This document shows positions 50,576 through 59,573 of a stretch of DNA of 64,000 nt, one piece after another. The stretch is from contig NZ_JBAJEY010000001.1 in assembly GCF_039822285.1 (NCBI RefSeq), forward strand, positions 496,001 to 560,000, written 5' to 3'. How positions within the stretch are numbered: position 1 is the stretch's first letter; the number at the start of each line of letters is the position of its first letter. This stretch comes from Thiofaba sp039822285 (lineage in GTDB: Bacteria; Pseudomonadota; Gammaproteobacteria; Halothiobacillales; Halothiobacillaceae). Below the pieces are notes generated by a model, which ran no database searches, was not told where the DNA came from, and was given only the letters and a program-made list of their open reading frames with translations. The translations under genes and the position numbers were made by a program.

Positions 50576-51168
50576 CCTTGCGCCTTCTCCTGCTCGGCGG
50601 GCTGCTCTTGCTCGCGGGCTGCGCCACCGCGCCCCTGCTCGAACCGACGACCGATCCTCAGCGCATCAGTCTGTGGCAGGCCCACCAAGCTCTGCTCAAG
50701 CAGGTCGAACACTGGCGAGCCGAAGGCCGCGCCGCCATTCTCGCCCAAGGCACGGGCGGGCAGGTCGCCTTCGACTGGCAGCGCGAGCCCGGCCAGCAGC
50801 TGCTGAACATCCGCACCCCCTTGGGCCAGAATGCCATGCAGCTGACCCAGAACGCCCAGGGCGTGGTGCTGATCGACCACGAGGGCTCGGTCTACCAGGG
50901 AAACGACGGCGAAGCCATGCTGCGCGAGACCCTGGGCTGGAGCGTGCCGCTTGATGCCATGCACGCCTGGTTGCTCGGACTGCCAGCCTCGCAAAGCGAT
51001 GCCTACAACCTGGACGAGCTGGGCCGCCTCAAGCGCATGCACAGCAACGGCTGGCGCATCGACTACCAGCGCTACACGCTGGTCAACGGCATCCCACTCC
51101 CCAGCCGGATGGAACTGACCCATGCCGACCTGACCCTGCGTCTGGTCGTGGACCGGTGGCACCTGTGA
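50572..51168 (+). CDS. lolB: Outer-membrane lipoprotein receptor LolB
   Basis: 198-residue lipoprotein that accepts lipoproteins from LolA and inserts them into the outer membrane. Signal peptide LRLLLLGGLLLLAGC with lipidation Cys. The mature domain has the family beta-rich fold (QHWRAEGRAAIL-like strand, FDWQREPGQQLLNIRTPLGQ, LGWSVPLDAMHAWLLGLP). Start overlaps the TPR gene stop. Confidence 0.93.
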   Translation: MTLRLLLLGGLLLLAGCATAPLLEPTTDPQRISLWQAHQALLKQVEHWRAEGRAAILAQGTGGQVAFDWQREPGQQLLNIRTPLGQNAMQLTQNAQGVVLIDHEGSVYQGNDGEAMLRETLGWSVPLDAMHAWLLGLPASQSDAYNLDELGRLKRMHSNGWRIDYQRYTLVNGIPLPSRMELTHADLTLRLVVDRWHL

Positions 51169-52010
51169 CCCCGTTGTGGTGGCCGGCCCCGGCCAAGCTC
51201 AACCTGATGCTGCGCATCGTGGGGCGCCGGGCGGACGGCTATCACGAGCTGCAGACCGTGTTCCAGCTGCTGGACTTCGGCGACCGGCTTGCCTTCGAGC
51301 CGCGCCCGGACGGGCTGATCCGCAAGCTTGACCCGCCGCCCGGAGTCCCCGAGGCCAATGGCTTGGCCGTGCGCGCCGCGCGCCTCCTGCAGCAGGCCAG
51401 CGGCACTGCGCTCGGAGCCGACATCCGCCTGGACAAGCGCCTGCCGCTCGGTGGCGGCGTGGGCGGCGGAAGCTCGGATGCCGCAACCACCCTCGTGGTC
51501 CTCAACCACCTGTGGGGCACCGGCCTGACCGAGGACCAGCTGGCCGAACTCGGCCGCCAGCTCGGTGCCGATGTGCCGGTTTTCGTACGCGGCCGCAGCG
51601 CCTGGGCCGAAGGTGTGGGCGACAAGCTCACCCCGCTCGACCTGCCCGAGCGCTGGTACGTCGTCGCCTGCCCGCCGGTGCACGTCAGCACCGCCGAACT
51701 GTTCGCCGATCCGAAACTTCCGCGCGACATGCCGCGCATCACCCCGCACGACTTCTGGAGCGGCGAACATGACAACGCCTTCGAACCCGTTGCCGTGCGG
51801 CGCCACCCCATCATCGCCACGGCCTTGGAGATGCTGCGCCCCTTCGGCGAGCCGCATCTGACCGGCACCGGCGCCTGCGTGTTCTGCGCCTGCGAAGACC
51901 ACGCAACCGCAGAACGGGCCCGGCGCAGCCTGCCTGCCGGATGGACGAGCTTCACGGCCCGGGGCGTGACTCGCTCCCCCCTGCACCTGGCCCTGATGCA
52001 GCGGGCTTGA
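51165..52010 (+). CDS. ispE: 4-diphosphocytidyl-2-C-methyl-D-erythritol kinase
   Basis: 281-residue GHMP kinase of the MEP isoprenoid pathway. Substrate segment PAPAKLNLMLRIVGRRADGYH, ATP loop LPLGGGVGGGSSDAATTL and the C-terminal glycine-rich LTGTGACVFC are present. I take the GTG at 51165 (GTGA overlap with lolB stop); the GTG at 51156 would add three residues. Confidence 0.96.
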   Translation: MTPLWWPAPAKLNLMLRIVGRRADGYHELQTVFQLLDFGDRLAFEPRPDGLIRKLDPPPGVPEANGLAVRAARLLQQASGTALGADIRLDKRLPLGGGVGGGSSDAATTLVVLNHLWGTGLTEDQLAELGRQLGADVPVFVRGRSAWAEGVGDKLTPLDLPERWYVVACPPVHVSTAELFADPKLPRDMPRITPHDFWSGEHDNAFEPVAVRRHPIIATALEMLRPFGEPHLTGTGACVFCACEDHATAERARRSLPAGWTSFTARGVTRSPLHLALMQRA

Positions 52011-52128
52011 TCTGTGGCGGATTTCTTTTATGATTCCGCGCCGTCTGGACGGCAAACCTGCCCCGCGCCCTTGTGCGCGAGTGCGGGAACCGAGGCGGGG
52101 TGAACCGCTTCAGTTTCGACAGAAGGGC

Positions 52129-52156
52129 TTGCGCAACGCGCGCCGATCCATATAAT
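52129..52156 (+). promoter_or_regulatory. Promoter of tRNA-Gln
   Basis: TTGCGC, a 16-bp spacer and a consensus TATAAT end 13 bp before the tRNA 5' end. It probably also serves prs. Confidence 0.8.
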
Positions 52157-52169
52157 GCACAACCTCTCC

Positions 52170-52244
52170 TGGGCCGTCGCCAAGCGGTAAGGCACCGGAT
52201 TTTGATTCCGGCATTCCTAGGTTCGATCCCTAGCGGCCCAGCCA
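52170..52244 (+). tRNA. tRNA-Gln (anticodon TTG)
   Basis: Acceptor TGGGCCG / CGGCCCA, anticodon loop TTTTGAT with TTG, T-arm with GGTTCGATCCC and encoded CCA. It lies between ispE and prs, a conserved position. Confidence 0.97.
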
Positions 52245-52283
52245 TATTCCTTCTCAAGAATCCTCTCGAACGTGGTGCATCCT

Positions 52284-53225
52284 ATGCTGATGGTCTTCAC
52301 GGGGAATGCTAACCCCGCGCTTGCCCAGCGTGTGGTTGAGAACCTTGACCTTAAGCTTGGCCAGGCCACCGTCACCCGCTTCAGCGATGGTGAGACTTTT
52401 GTCGAGATTCTCGAGAACGTGCGCGGCCGTGACGTGTTCGTCATCCAGCCGACTTCCGCGCCGACCAACGACAACCTGATGGAACTGATGGTGATGGCCG
52501 ACGCCCTGCGCCGTGCCTCCGCCGGTCGCATCACCGCTGTCGTGCCCTACTACGGCTATTCCCGCCAGGACCGTCGCGTACGCTCCGCCCGCGTGCCCAT
52601 CACCGCCAAGGTGGTCGCCAACATGCTGCAGAGCGTGGGCTTCGACCGCCTCTTGACCATCGACCTGCACGCCGAGCAGGTGCAGGGCTTCTTCGACATC
52701 CCGGTGGACAATGTCTACGCCTCGCCGATCCTGCTCGGTGACATCTGGCGGCAGAACCATGAGAACCTGACCGTGGTCTCCCCGGATGTGGGCGGGGTGG
52801 TGCGTGCCCGCGCCCTGGCCAAGCGCCTGAACGACGTGGACCTCGCCATCATCGACAAGCGCCGGCCGAAGGCGAACGTGGCCCAGGTCATGCACATCAT
52901 CGGTGAGGTGCGCGATCGGACCTGCGTCATCATTGACGACATCGTCGACACCGCCGGCACCCTGTGCAAGGCCGCCGAGGCCCTCAAGGAACACGGTGCG
53001 CGCAAGGTCATCGCCTACGCCACCCACCCGGTGCTGTCCGGCAAGGCCATCGAGAACCTGCAGAATTCGGTGCTGGACGAGCTGGTGGTGACCGATACCA
53101 TCCCCCTGCGCACCGAGGCCCAGGCCTGCGAGCGCATCCGCGTGCTGTCCGTGGCCGGGATGCTGGCGGAGACCATCCGCCGCATTCACACCGACGAATC
53201 GGTCAGCTCGCTGTACCTGGATTGA
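52284..53225 (+). CDS. prs: Ribose-phosphate pyrophosphokinase
   Basis: 313-residue class I PRPP synthase. N-terminus MLMVFTGNANPALAQRV, the ATP-binding flexible loop YYGYSRQDRR, the metal-binding DLHAEQVQGFF and the PRPP signature VIIDDIVDTAGTLCKAA are present. The ATG at 52284 is preferred over the GTG at 52272. No strong ribosome site is seen. Order tRNA-Gln-prs-rplY-pth-ychF is conserved. Confidence 0.97.
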   Translation: MLMVFTGNANPALAQRVVENLDLKLGQATVTRFSDGETFVEILENVRGRDVFVIQPTSAPTNDNLMELMVMADALRRASAGRITAVVPYYGYSRQDRRVRSARVPITAKVVANMLQSVGFDRLLTIDLHAEQVQGFFDIPVDNVYASPILLGDIWRQNHENLTVVSPDVGGVVRARALAKRLNDVDLAIIDKRRPKANVAQVMHIIGEVRDRTCVIIDDIVDTAGTLCKAAEALKEHGARKVIAYATHPVLSGKAIENLQNSVLDELVVTDTIPLRTEAQACERIRVLSVAGMLAETIRRIHTDESVSSLYLD

Positions 53226-53284
53226 GTTTTCGCCGTGCCGTGAGGCACGGCACACCCCGGGCTGGTCGCGGCCCGGTGGATCAC

Positions 53285-53305
53285 CCCGCCGCAAGGCGGG
53301 TTTTT
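53285..53305 (+). terminator. Intrinsic terminator between prs and rplY
   Basis: 6-bp stem CCCGCC / GGCGGG with a GCAA tetraloop followed by TTTTT. A second hairpin (GTGCCGTG / CACGGCAC, around 53235-53253) lies just upstream without a U-run. Confidence 0.85.
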
Positions 53306-53328
53306 GCTTGCTACTTTGGAGTAACACC

Positions 53329-53928
53329 ATGAGCGTATCCTTCACCGTGAAGGCCACCCGCCGTGACGATCTGGGGAAAGGTGCGAGCCGCCGCCTGCGT
53401 CGCGAAGGCAACGTCCCGGCCGTGCTGTACGGCGGTAATGCCGAGCCGGTCGCCCTGACCATCGCCCACAAGGACCTCTGGCACAGCCTGGAGAACGAGG
53501 CCTTCTACTCGCACATCCTCGACATCGAGATCGACGGCAAGACCGAGAAGGCCATCCTGCGTGACCTGCAGCGCCATCCGTACAAGCCGCTGGTCATGCA
53601 CGCCGACTTCCAGCGCGTGGGCGCGAACGACCTGCTGCACGTCAAGGTGCCGCTGCACTTCATCAACGAAGCCACCTCCGTGGGCGTGAAGAAGGGCGGC
53701 GTGGTCAACCACCTGGCCTCCGAGATCGAGATCACCTGCCTGCCGGGCAACCTGCCGGAGTTCATCGAGGTCGATCTGGCCGGCGTGGACGTCGAGCAGA
53801 TCGTGCACCTGGCCGATATCGCCCTGCCGGCCGGCGTAAGCGCGTTCGAACTGGCCGCCCACGGCAACAACCCGGGCATCGTGGCCATTCACATGCCGAA
53901 GGGCAGCGCCGCCGAAGGCGAGGCCTGA
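53329..53928 (+). CDS. rplY: 50S ribosomal protein L25, long (Ctc/TL5) form
   Basis: 199 residues, the two-domain L25 with N-terminal 5S rRNA-binding domain (FTVKATRRDDLGKGASRRLR) and C-terminal TL5-like beta domain (ITCLPGNLPEFIEVDLAGVD). The ATG at 53329 has a TTTGGAGT ribosome site. Confidence 0.97.
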   Translation: MSVSFTVKATRRDDLGKGASRRLRREGNVPAVLYGGNAEPVALTIAHKDLWHSLENEAFYSHILDIEIDGKTEKAILRDLQRHPYKPLVMHADFQRVGANDLLHVKVPLHFINEATSVGVKKGGVVNHLASEIEITCLPGNLPEFIEVDLAGVDVEQIVHLADIALPAGVSAFELAAHGNNPGIVAIHMPKGSAAEGEA

Positions 53929-53938
53929 TCAGCCCCTC

Positions 53939-54538
53939 ATGTCCGCAGCAGCCGCACCCCAACCCGATATCCGGCTGATCGTCGGTCTCGGCAACCCCGG
54001 GGCGCGCTATGTGGATACCCGCCACAATGCGGGTTTCTGGTTCGTGGACGCCATCGCCCGGCAGACCGGCGCGACCCTGCGTCCCGAACCCCGTTTTCAT
54101 GGCGAAGCAGCCCGGACCACGCTCGATGGGCGTGAGCTCTGGCTGCTCGAACCCACCACTTTCATGAACCGCAGCGGCCAGTCCGTCGCCGCCCTCGCCC
54201 GCTTCTACAAGATCGCCCCCGAGCAGATCCTGGTCGCGCATGACGAGATCGACCTGCCCGTCGGTCAGATCAAGCTCAAGTTTGCCGGCGGTCATGGCGG
54301 CCACAACGGCCTGCGCGACCTGCACGCCCACCTCGGCACGCCCAACTACTGGCGGCTGAGGATCGGCGTCGGCCACCCCGGCAACAAGGATCAGGTGGCG
54401 GATTACGTGCTGCACCCGCCCTCCAAGCCCGAGCGCGAGCAGCTCGAGATCGTCATCGACGAGGCACGCCGCCTCTTCCCCACCCTGCTCCGCGGCGATG
54501 CAACCGCGGTCATGAACCACCTGCACGCTCTACGTTAA
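53939..54538 (+). CDS. pth: Peptidyl-tRNA hydrolase
   Basis: 199-residue enzyme recycling stalled peptidyl-tRNA. GLGNPGARYVDTRHNAGFW carries the catalytic His; PTTFMNRSGQSVAAL, HDEIDLPVGQIKLKFAGGHG and NGLRDLHAHLG follow in family order. 10 bp after rplY and 9 bp before ychF. Confidence 0.97.
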   Translation: MSAAAAPQPDIRLIVGLGNPGARYVDTRHNAGFWFVDAIARQTGATLRPEPRFHGEAARTTLDGRELWLLEPTTFMNRSGQSVAALARFYKIAPEQILVAHDEIDLPVGQIKLKFAGGHGGHNGLRDLHAHLGTPNYWRLRIGVGHPGNKDQVADYVLHPPSKPEREQLEIVIDEARRLFPTLLRGDATAVMNHLHALR

Positions 54539-54547
54539 GGCACTACC

Positions 54548-55639
<1,092 letters not shown>

Positions 55640-55648
55640 TCCAGACTA

Positions 55649-55678
55649 TTGACGCCAGGCGCCTATTGGATCAATAAT
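55649..55678 (+). promoter_or_regulatory. Promoter of tRNA-Met
   Basis: TTGACG (55649-55654) and AATAAT (55673-55678) with an 18-bp spacer end 17 bp before the tRNA. Confidence 0.5.
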
Positions 55679-55695
55679 ATGCGCCTCGATTTTGA

Positions 55696-55772
55696 GGCTA
55701 TGTAGCTCAGGCGGTTAGAGCACGGCACTCATAATGCCGGTGTCGGTGGTTCGAGTCCACCCATAGCCACCA
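55696..55772 (+). tRNA. tRNA-Met, elongator type (anticodon CAT)
   Basis: Acceptor GGCTATG / CATAGCC, anticodon loop CTCATAA with CAT, T-arm GGTTCGAGTCC, encoded CCA. The fully paired 1-72 end excludes initiator tRNA; elongator Met is favoured over tRNA-Ile2 by overall similarity. Confidence 0.93.
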
Positions 55773-55777
55773 TATTG

Positions 55778-55808
55778 AAAAACCCGCATCCAGCGGGTTT
55801 TTTCTTTT
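55778..55808 (+). terminator. Intrinsic terminator after tRNA-Met
   Basis: 7-bp stem AACCCGC / GCGGGTT with loop ATCCA, followed by a T-run. Confidence 0.93.
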
Positions 55809-55922
55809 CCGGCGAATATTCGGGCGCAGATTCCGGTGCCGCTTCCTCGTCGTTTCTTCGGCGTTTCTACCCTCGCCCCGGGTTTGCTATCGTTATCCGA
55901 CATACGCAACACCAGGGCCCGC

Positions 55923-56804
55923 ATGAGTCTCGCCTTCCGCACCGTCGGCATCCTCGCCAAACCTTCGGATGAGCGCCTGTCCGGCACCCTGGAAACGCTG
56001 GTCGAGCATCTGCATGCGCGCGGCCTCAGCATCCTGCTCGACCAGGCCACCTTGCCTGACCTGCCGGGCCTGCGCGACTACTCGCGCACCACCCGCGACG
56101 AAATCGGCCAACGAAGCGACCTGGTAATCGCCGTCGGCGGCGACGGCACCCTCATCAACGCAGCCCACTGCCTCGCCCCCCATGGCAAGCCGGTGCTCGG
56201 CATCAATCTCGGTCGGCTTGGCTTCCTCGTCGACATTTCCCCGGACGAGCTTGGCAGCCGCCTCGACCGCATCCTGGCAGGGGAGTACGTCGCCGAGGAG
56301 CGTTTCCTGCTGTGCGGCCGGGTGCTGCGCGGCGAAACGGTGGTGCACGAGGGGATCGTATTCAACGACCTGGTCTACAAGGTACGCGACGCGGTGCGCA
56401 TGATCGAGTTCGAGACCCACATCGACGGCCGCTACCTGTTCACCCAGCGCTCGGACGGCATGGTCGTCAGTACGCCGAGCGGCTCGACCGCCTATGCCCT
56501 GTCCGCCGGCGGGCCGATCCTCACCCCAGGGCTCGAGGCCATCGTGCTGGCCCCCATCTGCCCGCACACCCTGAGCAACCGGCCGATCGTCGTGCCCGCG
56601 AGCTCCTGCGTCGAGATCCGGGCCACGCGCCACTCGCGCGCCAACAGCCTGGTGAGCTTCGACGGCCAGACCATGATCGACATGGAGCCGGAGGACCGGC
56701 TCAACATCCGCCGCGCGGCCCACACCGCACGCCTGATCCACCCGGCGGACTACGACTATTTCCACATCCTGCGTGCCAAGCTGCACTGGGGCGGGCATCC
56801 GTAA
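55923..56804 (+). CDS. nadK: NAD+ kinase
   Basis: 293-residue ATP/polyphosphate-type kinase making NADP+. The GGDGTLINAA motif (near residue 66) and the NE/D-containing substrate loop VVSTPSGSTAYALSAGGPIL are intact. The ATG at 55923 matches family starts (MSLAFRTVGILAKP). 10 bp upstream of recN. Confidence 0.97.
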   Translation: MSLAFRTVGILAKPSDERLSGTLETLVEHLHARGLSILLDQATLPDLPGLRDYSRTTRDEIGQRSDLVIAVGGDGTLINAAHCLAPHGKPVLGINLGRLGFLVDISPDELGSRLDRILAGEYVAEERFLLCGRVLRGETVVHEGIVFNDLVYKVRDAVRMIEFETHIDGRYLFTQRSDGMVVSTPSGSTAYALSAGGPILTPGLEAIVLAPICPHTLSNRPIVVPASSCVEIRATRHSRANSLVSFDGQTMIDMEPEDRLNIRRAAHTARLIHPADYDYFHILRAKLHWGGHP

Positions 56805-56814
56805 GGGAACAACC

Positions 56815-58518
56815 ATGCTGCGCCACATCCACGTCCGCCAGTTCGCCATCATCGACGAGGTGCAACTCGAACTTACGGCCGGCCTGACCGTGATGACCGG
56901 CGAGACCGGCGCCGGCAAGTCCATCCTGGTCGACGCCCTGGGCCTTTTGCTGGGCGAGCGCGCGGGCAGCGAGGCCATTCGCCCGGGGGCCGAACGCGCC
57001 GAACTCGAGGCCCTGTTTTCACTCGACGACAGCCCGGAGGCCCGGCGCTGGCTGAGCGAGCAGGCGCTCGACGATGAATCAGGCGAGTGCCTCCTGCGCC
57101 GCGTGATCGCGCGCGAGGGTGCCAGCCGCGCCTACGTCAACGGCCGCGGGGTCAACCTCTCCACCCTGCGCGAACTGGGCGGGCTTCTGGTCGACATCCA
57201 CGGCCAGCACGAACACCAGAACCTGCTCAAACCCGGCGCCCAGCGCGAGCTGCTGGACGGTTTCGGCGGGCACGAGGCCCTGCTCGCCCGGGTCAGCCAG
57301 GCCTTTGCCGAGTGGCGCGCCACCGCCGAGAAACTCGAGGCCCTGCGCCAGGCCGACGATAGCCGTAGCCAGCGCATCGAGCTGTTGCGCTACCAGGTCG
57401 AGGAGCTTACGGCCCTGCACCTGGAACCCGACGAATGGGAACGGATCGAGGCCGAGCACCGCCGGCTGACCCACGCCGGGCGCCTGATCGAACTGTGCCA
57501 GAATGCCCTCGAGGCGCTGTACGAGGGCGAGGGCGAGACCCTCCACGGCGGTCTGACCCACATCAACGCCCTCCTGGAACAGGGACGGCGCACCGACGCA
57601 GGGCTGGAGCCGGCACTGGAGCTGCTGCGCCAGGCCGAGATCCTGCTCCACGAGGGGGTGGACCAGCTGCGTGACTACGCCCGCAGCCTCGAACTCGACC
57701 CCGAGCGCCTGGCTGAGGTCGAGGCCCGCCTGACCGCCCTGCACGATGCCGCGCGCAAATACCGCGTGCGCCCGGAGGAGCTGCCGCAACTCGCCCGCCA
57801 GCTGGCCGACGAATTGGCCGAACTCGAAGGCGAGGGGGAATCGCTGGAGGCACTCGAGGACCGCCTCCTGACTCAAGAAGCCGTCTACCGCGAGGCCGCC
57901 CTCGCCCTCTCCCACGCACGTACCAAGACCGCCGCCCGGCTCGCCGCCCAGGTGACGGAGTCCATCCGCGGGCTCGGCATGCCGCACGCCCGCTTTGCCA
58001 TCCAGGTCACCCCGCGCGAGGACAAGGGCTTCACCGCGCACGGACTGGACACGGTGGAGATGCTGGTCAGCACCAACCCCGGCCAGCCGCTCCAGGCGCT
58101 CGGCAAGGTCGCCTCCGGCGGCGAGCTGTCGCGCATCAGCCTCGCTTTGCGCGTGGCCACCGCCGTGCACGGCCAGGTCGCCACGCTGGTGTTCGACGAG
58201 GTCGACACCGGCATCGGCGGCAGCGTCGCCGAGGTGGTCGGCCGCCTGCTCGCAAGCCTTGGCCGCCAGCGCCAGGTGTTGTGCGTCACCCACCTGCCGC
58301 AGGTCGCGGCGCAGGGCAGCCACCACCTGCACGTGCGCAAGGAGCAGAGCGCGGACAGCACCCGCACGCAGCTGATCCCGCTCGACCGCGAGGCACGCAT
58401 CGAGGAGCTGGCCCGCATGATGGGCGGAGTGGAGATCACCGCCCAGACGCGCGGCCTGGCGAAGGAGATGCTGGAACGCGCCGCAGGCGGGGGCGTGCAG
58501 GCCGCGCTGGGGCTGTAG
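56815..58518 (+). CDS. recN: DNA repair protein RecN
   Basis: 567-residue SMC-like ATPase for double-strand break repair. N-terminal Walker A MTGETGAGKSILVDAL, central coiled coils (about 150-360), signature ASGGELSRISLALRVA, Walker B TLVFDEVDTGIGGSVAEVVG. The ATG at 56815 has an AAGGGA site. Confidence 0.97.
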   Translation: MLRHIHVRQFAIIDEVQLELTAGLTVMTGETGAGKSILVDALGLLLGERAGSEAIRPGAERAELEALFSLDDSPEARRWLSEQALDDESGECLLRRVIAREGASRAYVNGRGVNLSTLRELGGLLVDIHGQHEHQNLLKPGAQRELLDGFGGHEALLARVSQAFAEWRATAEKLEALRQADDSRSQRIELLRYQVEELTALHLEPDEWERIEAEHRRLTHAGRLIELCQNALEALYEGEGETLHGGLTHINALLEQGRRTDAGLEPALELLRQAEILLHEGVDQLRDYARSLELDPERLAEVEARLTALHDAARKYRVRPEELPQLARQLADELAELEGEGESLEALEDRLLTQEAVYREAALALSHARTKTAARLAAQVTESIRGLGMPHARFAIQVTPREDKGFTAHGLDTVEMLVSTNPGQPLQALGKVASGGELSRISLALRVATAVHGQVATLVFDEVDTGIGGSVAEVVGRLLASLGRQRQVLCVTHLPQVAAQGSHHLHVRKEQSADSTRTQLIPLDREARIEELARMMGGVEITAQTRGLAKEMLERAAGGGVQAALGL

Positions 58519-58561
58519 CCCATCCCCTCGCGAACAGCGGAGGGAATGAGCCGCCCCGGAT

Positions 58562-59347
58562 TCATCTGAACGCCTGTTCCAGGAAGGTCTTCATCATCGC
58601 CCAGGAATGAGCGTCCGCGTGGGCGTCATAGGCGAGCGGCATGTTGAATTCCTTGCCGAAGCGGTCTGCGTCCGGGTTGGTGAAGCTGTGCTTCACGCCC
58701 GGATATTCGAGGTAGGTGAACTCCACCCCCGCCGCACGCATCTCCTCGTGGAAGTTCAGCACGTCCTCCGGCTTGATCATCGGATCGGCCGCACCGTTAG
58801 CCACGAACACCTTGGCCTTCACCCCACCCGGCTCGGCCGGCTGGGTGGTCGCGAGCGCACCGTGGAAGCTCGCCACGGCGTCCAGGTCCGCGCCTGAGCG
58901 GGCCATGTTCAGCACCACACTTCCGCCGAAACAGTAACCGATCGCAGCGATGTGCCGGGCATCCGTCTGCGGCTGCCTGGCCAGCAGCGCGCGCGCCGCC
59001 TCGAAGCGCCGCTTCGCCTTGGGGAAGTCCGCCATGGCGGCCTGGGCGAAGCCGCCCGCGTCCTTGGGGTGGCTGGCGGTCTTGCCGTCGCCATACATGT
59101 CCAGCGCCATGCCGACATAACCCATTTTGGCCAGCATTTCCGCGCGCTTGCGCACATAGGGGGTGTGCCCCCACCACTCATGGACCACAAGCACGCCGGG
59201 ACGCTTATCCTTGATGGCGTCGTCATAGGCGATGTAGGCCACATACTTCTGGCCATCCGCCTCGTAACTGGTTTCCTTGGTCACGATGGCGGCTTGGGCA
59301 CTTCCCAGCGCCAGCCAGGCCAGCATTCCCATCATCATGGTGCGCAT
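58562..59347 (-). CDS. Secreted dienelactone hydrolase family protein
   Basis: 261-residue alpha/beta hydrolase with a Sec signal peptide (MLAWLALGSAQA, cleavage before about residue 20), so likely periplasmic. Nucleophile elbow GYCFGGSVVL gives a Cys nucleophile as in dienelactone hydrolase. The Asp (NGAADPMI) and His (PGVKHSFTNPD) complete the triad. VVHEWWGHTPYVRKRAEMLA is characteristic. The natural substrate is unknown; it is not near aromatic degradation genes. Confidence 0.9.
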   Translation of the reverse strand: MRTMMMGMLAWLALGSAQAAIVTKETSYEADGQKYVAYIAYDDAIKDKRPGVLVVHEWWGHTPYVRKRAEMLAKMGYVGMALDMYGDGKTASHPKDAGGFAQAAMADFPKAKRRFEAARALLARQPQTDARHIAAIGYCFGGSVVLNMARSGADLDAVASFHGALATTQPAEPGGVKAKVFVANGAADPMIKPEDVLNFHEEMRAAGVEFTYLEYPGVKHSFTNPDADRFGKEFNMPLAYDAHADAHSWAMMKTFLEQAFR

Positions 59348-59573
59348 GGTGTCCTCCAGAAATGGGCTTTCGAGTTACGAATATAGCCCGATCCCGAGGC
59401 CATGGCGGACCGTCTTGCCCATCTGCCCCACGGCCCATGCACCACGATGGCCCACTCGTGCTCTTATGTGGTGCACAGCGAGCCGCCTCGCCAAGAAACA
59501 ACAAGGCCGGCCCCACTGGCGCGACTATTGCTTGCTCCACCCGCATCCTTAACGAAGTGAAGAGCACGGACTC